Part shown: positions 63,241 to 64,000 of the stretch, in pieces
Numbering within the stretch: position 1 is the stretch's first letter
Layout of the letters: each line of letters opens with the position of its first letter
Assembly (NCBI GenBank): GCA_003248655.1
Contig: QFPM01000002.1
Location: 109,990 to 173,989 of the forward strand
Origin: Microbacterium sp.
GTDB taxonomy: Bacteria; Actinomycetota; Actinomycetes; Actinomycetales; Microbacteriaceae
Length of the DNA: 64,000 bases
Direction: 5' to 3'
Program-made: the position numbers and the translations under genes
The notes under the pieces: generated by a model
What the model saw: only the letters and a program-made list of their open reading frames with translations
Databases searched by the model: none
Told to the model about the DNA's origin: nothing

Positions 63241-63807
63241 TCAGTCGTCGAGCACGGGCCAGGGGCGTGGCATCCGATCATCGGTCGCGAGCAGCCCCGC
63301 GATGTGACCATCCGCGCGTGCTCCGGACCCGTTCACGAGCGCCGCGCGGAGGGTGCCCTCGTAACGGAAGCCGAGCGTGCGGGCGACCTTCGCCGACGCC
63401 TCGTTGGCCGCCACCGCGCGCCATTCGATGCGGGCGAGGCCGAGTCCGCCGGGGGAGAAGCCCCAGTCGATGACCGCGTTCGCGGCCTCGAGCAGGAACC
63501 CCTGGCGGCGCGAGCCGGGCGCCATCCAGTACCCCAGTTCGCCCTCGCCGCGGCCGAGCCGATGCAACCCGATCATCCCGGCGAGGCTCCCGTCATGGCG
63601 GATCGCCCACGTCGTTTCGCTCCCGGCATCCCACCATCCGGCCGCCTTCTCGACGAAGCCGATCGCGTGCTCGCGGGTGTATGGCGTCGGCACGGTCGTG
63701 TACCGCTGGATCAGCTCGTCCTGGCACGCCGCGAAGATCGCGTCGGCATCCGCCGCCGTCGGCACCGACAGCACGAGTCGCTCCGTCTTGAGCTCCACCG
63801 GTTGCAC
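63241..63807 (-). CDS. GNAT acetyltransferase, RimJ/RimL-like
   Basis: 188 residues, beginning ELKTERLVLSVPTAADADAI as in the N-alpha-acetyltransferase RimJ/RimL group. The CoA loop region is LGYWMAPGSRRQGFLLEAANAV and the late motif is NEASAKVARTLGFRYEGTLR. Possible roles are ribosomal-protein or toxin acetylation; unresolved. Confidence 0.88.
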   Translation of the reverse strand: MQPVELKTERLVLSVPTAADADAIFAACQDELIQRYTTVPTPYTREHAIGFVEKAAGWWDAGSETTWAIRHDGSLAGMIGLHRLGRGEGELGYWMAPGSRRQGFLLEAANAVIDWGFSPGGLGLARIEWRAVAANEASAKVARTLGFRYEGTLRAALVNGSGARADGHIAGLLATDDRMPRPWPVLDD

Positions 63808-64000
63808 CCCCCGAGCCTATCCCCGCCCCGCTCCGCTCGAGCGCGGCGTCCACGGCGCATAACTCAGGCGAACTGCGTGATTCTGGGCCCGGAGAGGGCT
63901 TAGCCTCGATCCACCGATGAGTTTGGGGTGTGAGCGGGTGCCGTGACACGGAAATGCCCCTCGGATCAGGGAAAATAGAGCTTGTCTAAGGTTCTAGTTC
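63808..64000. other. Terminal non-coding stretch, probable promoter region of a gene beyond the window
   Basis: No gene start is seen before the window ends. The last 40 bases become A/T-richer (GGGAAAATAGAGCTTGTC), as expected of a promoter directed out of the window. Nothing else is supported. Confidence 0.35.

Overview
The window is high-GC actinobacterial DNA, and most likely from the Microbacteriaceae (Microbacterium-like). The evidence is the gene set (monomeric NADP isocitrate dehydrogenase, GTP-dependent PEP carboxykinase beside a RamB-type regulator, sucCD followed by a DUF6350 membrane protein and purNH), extensionless or leaderless starts behind TANNNT -10 boxes, frequent GTGA/ATGA gene overlaps, and strong over-use of the heptamer GGATGCC/GGCATCC. 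It is chromosomal core plus ordinary accessory metabolism. I see no prophage, plasmid, IS element, CRISPR array, tRNA or rRNA. The genus is an inference.

Layout. 0-7.4 kb: a DNA ligase cut by the left edge, then a fatty-acyl/hydroxy-acyl-CoA module (two acyl-CoA dehydrogenases, an APH-type kinase, an SDR and two TetR regulators) with two matching TetR-type operators. 7.4-16.5 kb: sucCD, DUF6350, purN-purH, then an Ada/AlkA fusion overlapping ogt. 16.5-23.7 kb: a heterodimeric ABC exporter behind a leader with a short ORF, a GNAT, and icd. 23.8-26 kb: an L,D-transpeptidase and a lipoprotein. 26-32.3 kb: a GlcNAc-type uptake operon (ROK regulator, binding protein, two permeases, ROK kinase, nagB), completed by nagA and a GH20 hexosaminidase at 36.7-39.4 kb. 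Between them lie an FAD-linked oxidase, a small membrane protein and an ECF sigma factor fused to an anti-sigma-like and membrane/stalk region. 39.5-42 kb: a ZTP riboswitch, glyA and folD. 42-46 kb: a polar amino-acid ABC importer, a membrane protein and a transglutaminase. 46.2-50.3 kb: a truncated DyP peroxidase, ramB and pckG. 50.4-57.9 kb: two ABC exporter systems (one permease frameshifted), a small HTH protein and an MHS-type transporter. 58-61.9 kb: the riboflavin operon ribD-E-BA-H behind an FMN riboswitch. 62.2-63.8 kb: an Fpg/Nei glycosylase and a GNAT.

The genes connect into a few circuits. icd and sucCD carry related palindromes at their promoters. The GlcNAc genes are split in two clusters that together take an imported amino sugar to fructose-6-phosphate. 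ZMP/ZTP sensing links purine state to glyA-folD, while purNH sits elsewhere in the window. RamB and pckG share one divergent promoter region.

The least explained signal is in the intergenic DNA. One family of elements carries four copies of a locus-specific motif arranged two forward, two reverse, with a spacing of 19 bp (18 in one case). A second family is a hairpin with conserved flanks and a stem whose base pairs change in a compensatory way. It occurs six times, three of them at the end of tandem arrays of its own left arm. One copy extends the ribD protein and another lies where the ZTP riboswitch should have its expression platform. All motif positions were read by eye; no alignment, folding or database search was run.
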